Shown here: positions 26,116-33,233 of the stretch, in pieces | Layout: the number at the start of each line of letters is the position of its first letter | How positions within the stretch are numbered: position 1 is the first letter of the stretch | Source: Uliginosibacterium sp. | GTDB lineage: Bacteria > Pseudomonadota > Gammaproteobacteria > Burkholderiales > Rhodocyclaceae | Assembly (NCBI GenBank): GCA_016718265.1 | Contig: JADKDZ010000004.1 | Span: 124,001-188,000, forward strand | DNA length: 64,000 nucleotides | Reading direction: 5' to 3' | Notes under the pieces: generated by a model | Seen by the model: the letters and a program-made list of their open reading frames with translations, nothing else | What the model was told of the DNA's origin: nothing | The model's database searches: none | Program-made: the position numbers and the translations under genes

Positions 26116-26171
26116 CTTCGTGTCTTCGTGAGAGCGAAAAGCACCGCACACGAAGGCGCGAAGACACGAAG
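26116..26171. repeat. intergenic inverted repeat (CTTCGTGTCTTCG arms)
   Basis: CTTCGTGTCTTCG at 26116-26128 pairs perfectly with CGAAGACACGAAG at 26159-26171; internal CACGAAG/CTTCGTG copies allow other foldings. This looks like the dispersed CTTCGTGTCTTCG-type intergenic repeat found in several proteobacterial genomes. It lies between arsS and a broken AraC-type gene and could mark an old rearrangement. Confidence 0.6.
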
Positions 26172-26295
26172 GCGTTGCAAGCCTGCCGCCGCTGCTCTGG
26201 CAACTATTGGAAGGCCGGATCAATAGGTCAGCAGGCAGAGAAACGAAGCGAGAAAGCGTGAGAGGTGCGCCGGCGTGTTTTGAAGTTGCTCAGGG

Positions 26296-26559
26296 CTATG
26301 GCTTTGAGATGTCGCGGCCGGCATCGACGGGCACGATCAGCCGGTGGGGGCCGGGCGGGGGCAGAAACAGCGGGCCAGGCTGGTCCAGTTCCAGGATGTG
26401 GGGCGCGATCCTGCGGATTTGGACCGCCTCGGCGCGCAACAAGTGGAGACGGCCGCGCTGCGCGTCATCGGGGAAACCATGCACGCCACACAGCGCGCCA
26501 GCATAAAAAACGCCCGCACGAAGCGGGTACTGGTGAAGCAGGGTGCTGAGCTTGTCCAT
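26296..26559 (-). pseudogene. N-terminal remnant of an AraC-type regulator (cupin part)
   Basis: 87 codons that read like the first third of an AraC-family regulator of the cupin-6 type: MDKLSTLLHQYPLRAGVFYA, then a beta-rich segment ending PGPHRLIVPVDA before a stop at 26296. Full relatives are about 300 residues with a DNA-binding C-terminus, of which nothing is seen downstream; the following DNA is a repeat. I read it as a truncated gene, though expression of the short cupin alone cannot be excluded. It trails the ECF sigma operon. Confidence 0.5.
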
Positions 26560-26619
26560 CGTGCGGAGAGGTCCGAAATACTTGTTCCAGAGGCGAGCCG
26601 GGTAAAGCGCGTCGCAGTA

Positions 26620-26943
26620 CTACTTAACCAGCGACCAATAGCCCAGCAGTGCCGCGCAGGGGAGGGCGTAGAGGCCGCTGAGAATGCCGGCGAGCAGGAG
26701 GGCGCCTGTCGGCTGGGCGGAGAGCAGCCAGACCAGCAGGCTGGCCAGACAGGCGAGGGCGGCGATCAGGAAACCGAGCGAGACCGCGGCAAGGCCGGCA
26801 AAGGCCTGCGGCGACATGATTGCGATGGGCGCCCGTACGGGCAAGGCAAAGAAGTGCGCATACAGCCCGCCCCCGATGAGCACCGCCCAGGCCAGCAGAG
26901 CAAGGGCGAGGCAGAGTCTTTCGGGGATCGGGCTGTGGATCAT
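26620..26943 (-). CDS. small integral membrane protein
   Basis: 107-residue protein with three hydrophobic helices (about 10-32, 43-75 as one long or two short, 82-102). No family recognised. Its ATG overlaps the stop of the TfoX-C gene (ATGA), so it belongs to the ECF sigma operon and is probably the last intact gene of it. Confidence 0.68.
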   Translation of the reverse strand: MIHSPIPERLCLALALLAWAVLIGGGLYAHFFALPVRAPIAIMSPQAFAGLAAVSLGFLIAALACLASLLVWLLSAQPTGALLLAGILSGLYALPCAALLGYWSLVK

Positions 26944-27254
26944 GGCTCGGCGGGGTCGGATTCGGCTTCCGTGGCCTGGGCTTCGAGCGCATCCACAGCG
27001 AGCAGCAGGCTGGTGCGGTGCGCGCGGGCAACATCTTGCCAGCGCTCGCCGCTCAAGGCAGATTCCAGCGCCCAGAGCAGGTTCAGGCTGACCCGCGGAT
27101 TGACGCGCTTGGTGCGGACGTAGGCACGCGCCGCGCCTAGCTCACGCAACTGGGCGAGCTGAGTGATGCCCGCGCGGGCCAGCATGGCCTCGGATTGCGG
27201 CCCCAGGCTCTTGAGCGCGCGGATCGGCGTGTCAGTGGCCGGCTCAGGGCACAT
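26940..27254 (-). CDS. TfoX C-terminal domain protein
   Basis: 104-residue protein consisting of a TfoX C-terminal (helix-hairpin-helix-like) domain: IRALKSLGPQSEAMLARAGI, QLAQLRELGAARAYVR, NLLWALESAL. The TfoX N-terminal domain is absent. Stand-alone copies are common and lack an assigned function. The ATG at 27254 overlaps the end of the zinc-finger gene by 11 bases; it is followed by the membrane protein with an ATGA overlap, so it is part of the sigma operon. Confidence 0.8.
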   Translation of the reverse strand: MCPEPATDTPIRALKSLGPQSEAMLARAGITQLAQLRELGAARAYVRTKRVNPRVSLNLLWALESALSGERWQDVARAHRTSLLLAVDALEAQATEAESDPAEP

Positions 27255-27468
27255 TCGATTCGGATTCATCCGGTGGCGGCACTGCGGCGGCGCCCTGGCC
27301 TTTTGCATAGCTGCGGGTGAGCAGGCGCAGGTGCTGCATGTGATCGTCAAAGTGGCCACAGCTCTTGCAGATGAAGAGGTGGAGGCGCAGGTTCAGCTTT
27401 TCGAGCCGGCCCAGCGGGCGGTCGAGCTTCTCCGACATGAGGCGGGTGGCGTCATAGCAGTTCAGCAT
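27244..27468 (-). CDS. zinc-finger anti-sigma-like protein
   Basis: 74-residue protein with the short zf-HC2-like arrangement HLFICKSCGHFDDHM (H-x3-C-x2-C), typical of small zinc-binding anti-sigma factors. An earlier Cys (NCYDATRLMSEKLD) opens the motif. It overlaps the sigma gene by seven bases, with GGAGAA before the ATG at 27468. By family it would sequester the ECF factor and release it on redox or zinc stress; this is inferred, not visible. Confidence 0.8.
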   Translation of the reverse strand: MLNCYDATRLMSEKLDRPLGRLEKLNLRLHLFICKSCGHFDDHMQHLRLLTRSYAKGQGAAAVPPPDESESNVP

Positions 27469-28088
27469 GCTTGTTCTCCTGACAGGAACCAGCGGTCTTC
27501 CAGGCACTCGCGCAGGCGCAGGCGGGCCCGATGCAGGCTCACGTTGAGGTTGCTGACCGTAATGTCGAGCGTGCGGCAGATTTCCGGCGTTTCCATCTCG
27601 ACGAATTCACGCATCATGAAGAGACGCGCCTGCTGTCCGGGCAGATGATCCAGGCAGGCTTCAAAGACGCGCCAGAAATGCTGGTTGTGCACGGCGCCTT
27701 CCGGGTCGCCCCAGGCTTGCGGGCGTTCGTCGTATTGCCAGTGCCCGTGCGTGGCAAAGAGCTCGGTGAAGTCTTCGTCTTCCTCGTCGGCGTGCAGCAG
27801 GCTGCTGGCTTCCACCAGACGCTGGCGCTGGCGCAGCGTGTCGGCAATCTTGTTCTTGAGGATGGCAAACACCCAGGTTTTGAAGGCGGCCTGACCGGCG
27901 AACGAGTGCGCATTCTTCATCGCCCCGATCAGCGCTTCCTGGACTGCATCTTCCGCGAGCTCGGGGTTACTGAGTTGCAAGGTGGCAAACTTCAGCATCT
28001 GCCGCCGCAGGGCTGTAATGAAAGCGGGGTCGCTCAGCCGGTCGGCGGCGGGAGAGGCAGCTTCTGGCGCGGAGGGCGTATCGGTCAC
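27462..28088 (-). CDS. ECF RNA polymerase sigma factor
   Basis: 208-residue extracytoplasmic-function sigma factor. Region 2 is seen in LSNPELAEDAVQEALIGAM and FKTWVFAILKNKIADTLR, and region 4 in LPGQQARLFMMREFVEMETPEICRTL with NLNVSLHRARLRLRECL. A less usual acidic insert (LLHADEEDEDFTELFATHGHW) separates the two. Starts at GTG 28086-28088, overlapping the stop of the FAD oxidoreductase gene (GTGA). Likely autoregulated through the promoter motif at 29347-29374 upstream of the operon, and likely also reads the three related motifs in this window. Confidence 0.9.
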   Translation of the reverse strand: MTDTPSAPEAASPAADRLSDPAFITALRRQMLKFATLQLSNPELAEDAVQEALIGAMKNAHSFAGQAAFKTWVFAILKNKIADTLRQRQRLVEASSLLHADEEDEDFTELFATHGHWQYDERPQAWGDPEGAVHNQHFWRVFEACLDHLPGQQARLFMMREFVEMETPEICRTLDITVSNLNVSLHRARLRLRECLEDRWFLSGEQAC

Positions 28089-29254
28089 GGTGGGCTCTCT
28101 TTTGGCGGGTTAGATTGTTGTTTGAGTGCGCATTGTGGCAGCTTTGATTTCGCCTGCGTCGGCAAGGCGCCCAGCGTGAATCGATGCATGAAGCGGCGGT
28201 CGATCCAGTCCTTCCAGCGCCAGACCCAGCGGCCTGCGCCGCTGAGCGGGCCCCAGGAAGCAACCGCCTCCCGGCTCCCGCTCGCCAGGAGATAGAGCGA
28301 CCAGCGTCGCGGCAGATAGGGCTTGAGCGGCCTGCCATCGAGCGCTGCAAACAGATTGTGCGCCAGCACCGGCCCCGCCCGCACGGCATGCACGCCTGAA
28401 CGGGCGAGCAGGGTATCGCTGCGCGCGCAGACGTCGCCCGCCGCAAAAACCTCCGGATGCGAGAGGCTGCGATGCGTGGCGTCCACCGCCACGTAGCCTG
28501 CCACGTCGAGTGCCAGCCTCGCTACGCTGAGCCAGACCGGGGCACGGGCGCCGGTGGCCGCGATCACGCAGTCGGCATCAAGCTGTCGACCATCTTTCAG
28601 AACGAGTCCTGCCGGGGAGCCTGCTCCGCGCTGAACCAGGGCTTCTATCCCCGCGTCCAGCAGGGCGGCGGCGATGCGGTGGCGGGTGCGCCGGTTGTGC
28701 CTGGGGAGTAATCCGGAATCGCCCGTGAGCAACGTGACATGCGCCGCACAGGCCCGACTGGCCGCGAGCGCGAGCTCGGCTCCCGCCGCGCCACCGCCTG
28801 CAATCACCAGCCGATAACCGGGCTGTGCCCCCGCTGCCGCGCGTATCGCCGGCCATGCCGCAACGAAGCGGCCAAGCGGTTTGACTGGCAGCAATCGCTC
28901 GCCCAGCTCGGCCAGCCAGGCCACATCGGTTTCGCTGCCGGTGTCGAGCGAGAGGAGGTCGTACACCAGATGTCGACCATCGCTGAGGCAGACGCAGCGC
29001 TTGTCGGCATTCATGCCGATCAGACTGTCTTCGATGAAGTTTATGCCTGCTGCGTCGGCGAGCGTGCGCAGATCCAGCCGGCAGTCATCAAGCTGGTAGT
29101 GCCCGGCCATCCAGCCAGGCAGCATGCCGGAGTAGTACTGCCAGCGCTCCGGGCTGATCAGCGTGATCGCCAGGTCGGGGCGAGGAGCGCGTCGCAGCGC
29201 CTCCAGCACAAACAGGTGGGCATGCCCGCCGCCGGCCAGAATCAGCGTCTTCAT
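28085..29254 (-). CDS. FAD-dependent oxidoreductase, SelD-N-terminus-like (TIGR03169 type)
   Basis: 389-residue NADH-dehydrogenase-II-like flavoprotein. FAD motif LILAGGGHAHLFVLE at the N-terminus, second dinucleotide motif LVIAGGGAAGAELAL near 140, and FAAGDVCA near 285. The AGGGHAH start and overall length match the family that is fused to the N-terminus of selenophosphate synthase in some organisms and stands alone in others. It is the first full gene of the ECF sigma operon and may provide the redox input or be a regulated target. The ATG overlaps the stop of a 21-codon leader. Confidence 0.83.
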   Translation of the reverse strand: MKTLILAGGGHAHLFVLEALRRAPRPDLAITLISPERWQYYSGMLPGWMAGHYQLDDCRLDLRTLADAAGINFIEDSLIGMNADKRCVCLSDGRHLVYDLLSLDTGSETDVAWLAELGERLLPVKPLGRFVAAWPAIRAAAGAQPGYRLVIAGGGAAGAELALAASRACAAHVTLLTGDSGLLPRHNRRTRHRIAAALLDAGIEALVQRGAGSPAGLVLKDGRQLDADCVIAATGARAPVWLSVARLALDVAGYVAVDATHRSLSHPEVFAAGDVCARSDTLLARSGVHAVRAGPVLAHNLFAALDGRPLKPYLPRRWSLYLLASGSREAVASWGPLSGAGRWVWRWKDWIDRRFMHRFTLGALPTQAKSKLPQCALKQQSNPPKESPP

Positions 29255-29316
29255 GCCGAGGCACCCAGGCCGGCGGGCATGCCGGCAAGCGGGGAAAGGA
29301 AGATGAGTGCGTTCAT
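29251..29316 (-). CDS. candidate 21-residue leader peptide
   Basis: A 22-codon frame (ATG at 29314-29316, TGA at 29251-29253) whose stop overlaps the ATG of the FAD oxidoreductase gene as ATGA. The peptide is hydrophobic and Gly/Ala/Leu-rich (starts MNALIFLSPLAG). It starts 31 bases after the putative ECF promoter at 29347. Because the FAD gene has no clear ribosome site of its own, coupling through this leader is plausible. Conservation is needed to tell it from chance; the frame is short. Confidence 0.35.
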   Translation of the reverse strand: MNALIFLSPLAGMPAGLGASA

Positions 29317-29346
29317 GGGCCTGCGTGTCGTAAGGGGTTGAGGTTT

Positions 29347-29374
29347 GGTCGCCGTGGCTACGGACTTTCTTACA
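29347..29374 (-). promoter_or_regulatory. putative autoregulatory ECF promoter, sigma operon
   Basis: Minus strand: TGTAAGAAAG begins at 29374 and CGACC begins 23 bases later at 29351, 31 bases before the leader ATG. It is divergent from, and 17 bases away from, the matching plus-strand site at 29392. Shared flanks: CGACC is followed by AAA. Confidence 0.6.
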
Positions 29375-29391
29375 GTGCGAGTGCCGTGGCG

Positions 29392-29419
29392 TGTAAGAAA
29401 GCCCCTGCCGGTCGCGACC
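29392..29419 (+). promoter_or_regulatory. putative ECF promoter, MTA phosphorylase
   Basis: Plus strand: GCG-TGTAAGAAAG begins at 29392 and CGACCAAG begins 23 bases later at 29415, 34 bases before the ATG at 29454. The two divergent sites create an inverted CTTTCTTACA/TGTAAGAAAG pair at 29366-29375 and 29392-29401, which could also be mistaken for an operator. Confidence 0.6.
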
Positions 29420-29453
29420 AAGCCGCATCAACTCCACCCACACGAGGCATACG

Positions 29454-30322
29454 ATGCACGAAATACGAATCGCCGTGATCGGCGGCAGCGGCTTGTACCA
29501 GATGGACGCGCTGGAAGATCGCCAGGAGCACGTTGTCGCGACGCCCTTTGGCACGCCCTCCGACGTACTGGTGAGCGGCCGGATCGATGGGATTCCCGTG
29601 GTCTTTCTGGCACGCCACGGCCGGGGGCACCGGTTGATCCCTTCCGAAGTGCCGTATCGCGCCAACCTCTTCGCCCTCCGGCAACTGGGCGTCCGCTATG
29701 TACTGTCGTTCTCGGCGGTGGGCTCACTGCGCGAGGAGCTGGCGCCGCTCGACATGGTCCTGCCCGATCAGTTCATCGACCTGACCCGGCAGCGCGCCGG
29801 CACTTTTTTGGCAATGGCGCCGTGGCGCATGTGTCGATGGCCCAGCCGGTCTGCCCGGAGGTCTCCGCCGCGCTGGCCTTTGCCGTACGCGAGGTTTCCC
29901 GCAAGGATCCGGTGCGCCTGCACGAGGGCGGCACCTATGTGTGCATCGAAGGCCCGCAGTTCTCCAGCCAGGCCGAATCGCACTGGTATCGCGCGATGGG
30001 GGCAGACATCATCGGCATGACCAATATGCCCGAGGCCAAGCTGGCCCGCGAAGCCCAGATCGCCTACGCCACCCTGGGCATGGTGACCGACTACGATTGC
30101 TGGCGTCCGCACGAAGCACACGTCACGGCCGAGATGGCGATCGCCAACCTGATGAAAAACGCCGGGCGCGCCCAGCAGATCGTCGTGGCCGCCGTGCGCT
30201 ATCTGGCCGAGAAGCAGCCGGTCTCCGCCGCGCATACCGCGCTGGCCACCAGCCTGGTCACCCCGCCCGACGCGCTCTCTCCCAGCATGCGGGAGGTGGT
30301 GGCGGTATTTCAGCACTCCTGA
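29454..30322 (+). pseudogene. S-methyl-5'-thioadenosine/thioinosine phosphorylase, frameshifted
   Basis: Purine-nucleoside-phosphorylase-family enzyme that splits methylthioadenosine (or methylthioinosine) to the base and 5-methylthioribose-1-phosphate; relatives also take 5'-deoxyadenosine. First part: IAVIGGSGLY, FLARHGRGHRLIPSEV, then RQRAGTF. Second part in the -1 frame: FGNGAVAHVSMAQP, YVCIEGPQFSS, MTNMPEAKLAREA, TDYDCW. One T missing from the T run at 29804-29809 (six present, seven expected) explains the break; the repaired product is about 290 residues long, with all motifs present. Sequencing error is most likely for so conserved an enzyme. ATG at 29454 follows GAGG. Confidence 0.82.
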
Positions 30323-30327
30323 GGCAG

Positions 30328-30362
30328 CGGCCGACCCGGGCCATAGGCCACCGGGTCGGCCG
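30328..30362 (+). terminator. hairpin after MTA phosphorylase gene
   Basis: A perfect 12-bp stem, CGGCCGACCCGG (30328-30339) with CCGGGTCGGCCG (30351-30362), begins five bases after the stop codon. No T run follows, so it may be a weak or Rho-assisted terminator or an mRNA-stabilising hairpin. Confidence 0.6.
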
Positions 30363-30392
30363 TGCGGGGCGATGTCGGAAAAATTTGGTCTG

Positions 30393-30581
30393 TCACAAAA
30401 TGGAACGATTTTCTTGGGCTGTTGCAGGTCGTGAAAAAACGCGTGATCTGTCACATGAAGTCTGTAACGCCGTGAAAGTGCATACTTTTTCTTGGGGGAG
30501 GTAGTCGTTGCAGTTGTAATTCTTGACCTGCACGGAGTCCCCAAAGAAGCCCAACAGCAGCTTGTCGGCCACTGCCGCCAT
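30393..30581 (-). CDS. candidate 62-residue protein, unrecognised
   Basis: A 62-codon frame in the 410-base gap between convergent genes. Its ATG (30579-30581) has GGAGGG five bases upstream, a strong ribosome site. The product starts MAAVADKLLLGFFGDSVQ and has three Cys; no family recognised. The surrounding DNA is less GC-rich than its neighbours. Without conservation evidence it remains a candidate only; the rest of the gap (30363-30392 and 30582-30732) shows nothing I can name. Confidence 0.35.
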   Translation of the reverse strand: MAAVADKLLLGFFGDSVQVKNYNCNDYLPQEKVCTFTALQTSCDRSRVFSRPATAQENRSIL

Positions 30582-30732
30582 TCGGTCCCTCCGACCTAAA
30601 CGGCTGTGGTGAGTGTTAAAGCGGCCTGCACAAGGGCTACGAACCCCGGGGCGATTCAAACTCGCGCTTCGATGCGATATCCCTCGTCGTTGAGACAGAA
30701 ATCCATTGACGGCGAACAGAGTATCTACGGGT

Positions 30733-32388
30733 CTATTTGCTCGCTGTCGACGCCGAGAGTCGAAATGTATTCTTGCCAGCCTGCTTTGCCGCGTACATCG
30801 CTTTATCTGCACTTTGCATGAGCAGCTCGGCATTTGCGCCATCCGCCGGGTAGATTGCAATGCCAATCGAAACGCCGACTTTTGAGAAATTCCCGTTCAG
30901 CGGGAGCGGCTCGTTTATGGCGGTGATGACGCGTTCGGCAATATGCGCAATCTCGTTCCGGTTGGCAGGATTGTCCAGCAGGATGACAAACTCGTCGCCG
31001 CCAAGGCGCGCCACGGTGTCTGATTGTCGCATCAGTCCTGTCAGCTTCTTGGCAACAGCACGCAACATCTGGTCACCGGCCTCATGACCCAATCCGTCGT
31101 TGATCGCCTTAAATCCGTCGAGGTCGAGAAACATCAAGGCGATGCTGCGCGGCTCTCGCTCGGTAATGCCTATGAGCTGCCCCAGACGTTCCAGCAGGAG
31201 TGCGCGGTTAGGTAAGTCTGTGAGTGGGTCGTGCAAAGCCAGGTGCCTGATACGCTCATCCTTTTGCCAGCGTGCGGTGATGTCATTGAAGACCGTAACG
31301 TATCGAACGGACTCATCGACAGCGCCTCGAATGGTGGTGATGGTTTGCCACTTCAGGAACAGATCTCCGTTTTTGCGTCGGCTCCAGGTCTCGCCTTCCC
31401 ACTGCCCGGTTTTGTCGAGCGCGCGCAGGACTCCCGCAAAAAACTCCCGATCATGATGATCGGATTTGAGTAGGCTTACGGTCTGTCCGATCGCTTCCTC
31501 GGCGGCGTAGCCCGTGATCGCGGTGAACGCAGGGTTGACCGACAGAATGTTCCAGCTGGCATCGTGGACGACTATGCCTTCAATCGTGTTCTGAATGACG
31601 CTGGCAGCAAGCTGCAATTCGGCTTGCGCTGCTTTGAGCAAGCTCACATCGGTCACGAGTACAAAAAAACCGGAAACATTGCCCACAGCGTCGTGATCCG
31701 GAATGTAGTTTGCAAGCGTGTAGCCGTTGCTGCCGTCTGCCTTGACGAGTGTGCGTTCGAAGCGCTGGGCTTCCCCCCTCAGAACACCCTCAATATAGGG
31801 CTCGTTCAACTTGAAAACTCTTTCCCCCAGTATGTCTCGCATGTGCGAGCCAACTACTTGTTCTGGCGTTTTACCGAACCATTCAAAATACGCGTGGTTG
31901 GCAAAGCTGCAACGCAGGTTTTTGTCCCAGTACGCCACCATGCCCGGCATTGCGTCTGTGATGGTCCGGACAAACCTTTCCCGCTCCGCAAGTGTTTTTG
32001 CGGAACGCAAGGCCTCGTCGCGAGCCTTGACCAATTCCACCTCGAACTTGCTGCGCTCCTGCGCAACAAAGAAGACCCAGAAATAGCGCACTTCTTCGCT
32101 CGAATCGTCTCTGCGACAGTTCACCATTACGGGGACGCGCACACCGCTTTCGCTGATCAACTTGAGGTACAGCTCCGAAACCTGCCCATCCCGGAGCAGC
32201 ATCGGCCAGACATGCGTTTGCATGAAAATTCGACTTGCGGGCGGGAGGAACTCGTCCATCGCGCGCCCCCGCAACTGCTCAATGTTCTCGCCAACCAGAC
32301 CAATGAAATCTTTGTTGGCAGCGAATACCTGCCCTGACTCACTGGTGATGAGTGCGGGACACGGCAGCTTGTCTAGCAGCGATTCCAT
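30733..32388 (-). CDS. triple-PAS diguanylate cyclase
   Basis: 551-residue cytoplasmic protein: PAS 1 (about 5-115, LITSESGQVFAANKDFIGL), PAS 2 (about 140-265, YWDKNLRCSFANHAYFEWFGKTPEQV), PAS 3 (about 270-390, IEGIVVHDASWNILSVNPAFTAITGY) and a GGDEF domain (about 395-550) with DPLTDLPNR, LDLDGFKAINDGLGHEAGD and active-site GGDEF near residue 462. Predicted cyclic-di-GMP synthase controlled by PAS ligands or redox. No membrane segment. It lies 14 bases downstream of an RsbQ-like hydrolase gene on the same strand, which echoes the RsbQ-RsbP pairing in Bacillus where the hydrolase feeds the PAS domain. Confidence 0.92.
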   Translation of the reverse strand: MESLLDKLPCPALITSESGQVFAANKDFIGLVGENIEQLRGRAMDEFLPPASRIFMQTHVWPMLLRDGQVSELYLKLISESGVRVPVMVNCRRDDSSEEVRYFWVFFVAQERSKFEVELVKARDEALRSAKTLAERERFVRTITDAMPGMVAYWDKNLRCSFANHAYFEWFGKTPEQVVGSHMRDILGERVFKLNEPYIEGVLRGEAQRFERTLVKADGSNGYTLANYIPDHDAVGNVSGFFVLVTDVSLLKAAQAELQLAASVIQNTIEGIVVHDASWNILSVNPAFTAITGYAAEEAIGQTVSLLKSDHHDREFFAGVLRALDKTGQWEGETWSRRKNGDLFLKWQTITTIRGAVDESVRYVTVFNDITARWQKDERIRHLALHDPLTDLPNRALLLERLGQLIGITEREPRSIALMFLDLDGFKAINDGLGHEAGDQMLRAVAKKLTGLMRQSDTVARLGGDEFVILLDNPANRNEIAHIAERVITAINEPLPLNGNFSKVGVSIGIAIYPADGANAELLMQSADKAMYAAKQAGKNTFRLSASTASK

Positions 32389-32402
32389 GTATTGGCTGGG
32401 GC

Positions 32403-33215
32403 TTAGTCAGCTGCGGGCGAATGCAGATATCTTTGAATGGCGCTCACGACGAGATCCGGGCGGCTCATGTGGGCGCAATGGCCCACCACGTCGAGCACTT
32501 CAAGCGTGCTGCCCTTCAGGTTCGCATGCAGATAATCGCCCACAGCCAAAGGAGCAAGCGCATCAACGCGATGCTGCAAAATAAGGCTGGGGCGTGACAC
32601 CTTTGGCAGATCCGCCCTGTTGTCAGCGAAGAATGTGGCTTGTGCGAAGACTCGCGCAACGACTGGGTCAGTCGAGCAAAAACTGTCCGACAATTCGCTG
32701 GATACGGTCGCAGCGTCGGCGCCGCCTGCTACGACCGGGGCCAGGTAGTTTGCCCAGCCGATATAGTTTTGATCCATGAGCGAAACGAGGTCTTCAAGGT
32801 CCTGCCGCTCGAAGCCCCCTGCGTAATCGGGCGGCATGTTCATGAAACAAGGCGATGGGGCAATCAGTACAAGGCGTTCAAACAGTTCGGGTCTGGCGAT
32901 GGATGCCAGCAGTCCTATGCTGCTGCTCACCGAGTGCCCAATGAAGGTCACGCCGCGCCGCAGGTTCAGGGCCTCGCATACCTCAATCACATCCTGCGCA
33001 TAGCCGTCTAGGCTTGCGTAGCGTAACGGGTCGAACGCGGACAGGTCGGACTTACCGCTACCAACATAGTCAAACAACACTTGGCGGTGAGTGTTGGCAA
33101 ACGCGGGCGTGACCCGGCTCCACATGTTCTGATTGCAGCCGAATCCGTGCGCGTAAAGCATCACAGGCCCGCTTTCGCCTTCGATATGTACGTTGTTGCG
33201 CGTAAGGATGTTCAT
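32403..33215 (-). CDS. RsbQ-like alpha/beta hydrolase
   Basis: 270-residue hydrolase of the RsbQ/KAI2 type. Starts NILTRNNVHIEGESG and continues YAHGFGCNQNMW, matching RsbQ. The triad is Ser in GHSVSSS, Asp in HRVDALAP and His in GHCAHMS. RsbQ binds a small hydrophobic molecule needed to activate the PAS domain of its partner phosphatase. The start at 33215 has AAAGG six bases upstream and fits the family N-terminus; an in-frame ATG at 33233 would add six residues. The next gene encodes PAS-GGDEF, a likely partner. Confidence 0.88.
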   Translation of the reverse strand: MNILTRNNVHIEGESGPVMLYAHGFGCNQNMWSRVTPAFANTHRQVLFDYVGSGKSDLSAFDPLRYASLDGYAQDVIEVCEALNLRRGVTFIGHSVSSSIGLLASIARPELFERLVLIAPSPCFMNMPPDYAGGFERQDLEDLVSLMDQNYIGWANYLAPVVAGGADAATVSSELSDSFCSTDPVVARVFAQATFFADNRADLPKVSRPSLILQHRVDALAPLAVGDYLHANLKGSTLEVLDVVGHCAHMSRPDLVVSAIQRYLHSPAAD

Positions 33216-33233
33216 GTCGAGCCTTTCGTTCAT

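Noticed and set aside
29366..29401. CTTTCTTACA/TGTAAGAAAG inverted repeat as a repressor operator
   Set aside because: Each half is better explained as the -35 part of one of two divergent ECF promoters, each with its own CGACC at matching distance.
30385..30475. Pho-box-like CTGTCAC repeats
   Set aside because: The two half-sites are not spaced 11 bases apart and no downstream gene is oriented to use them.
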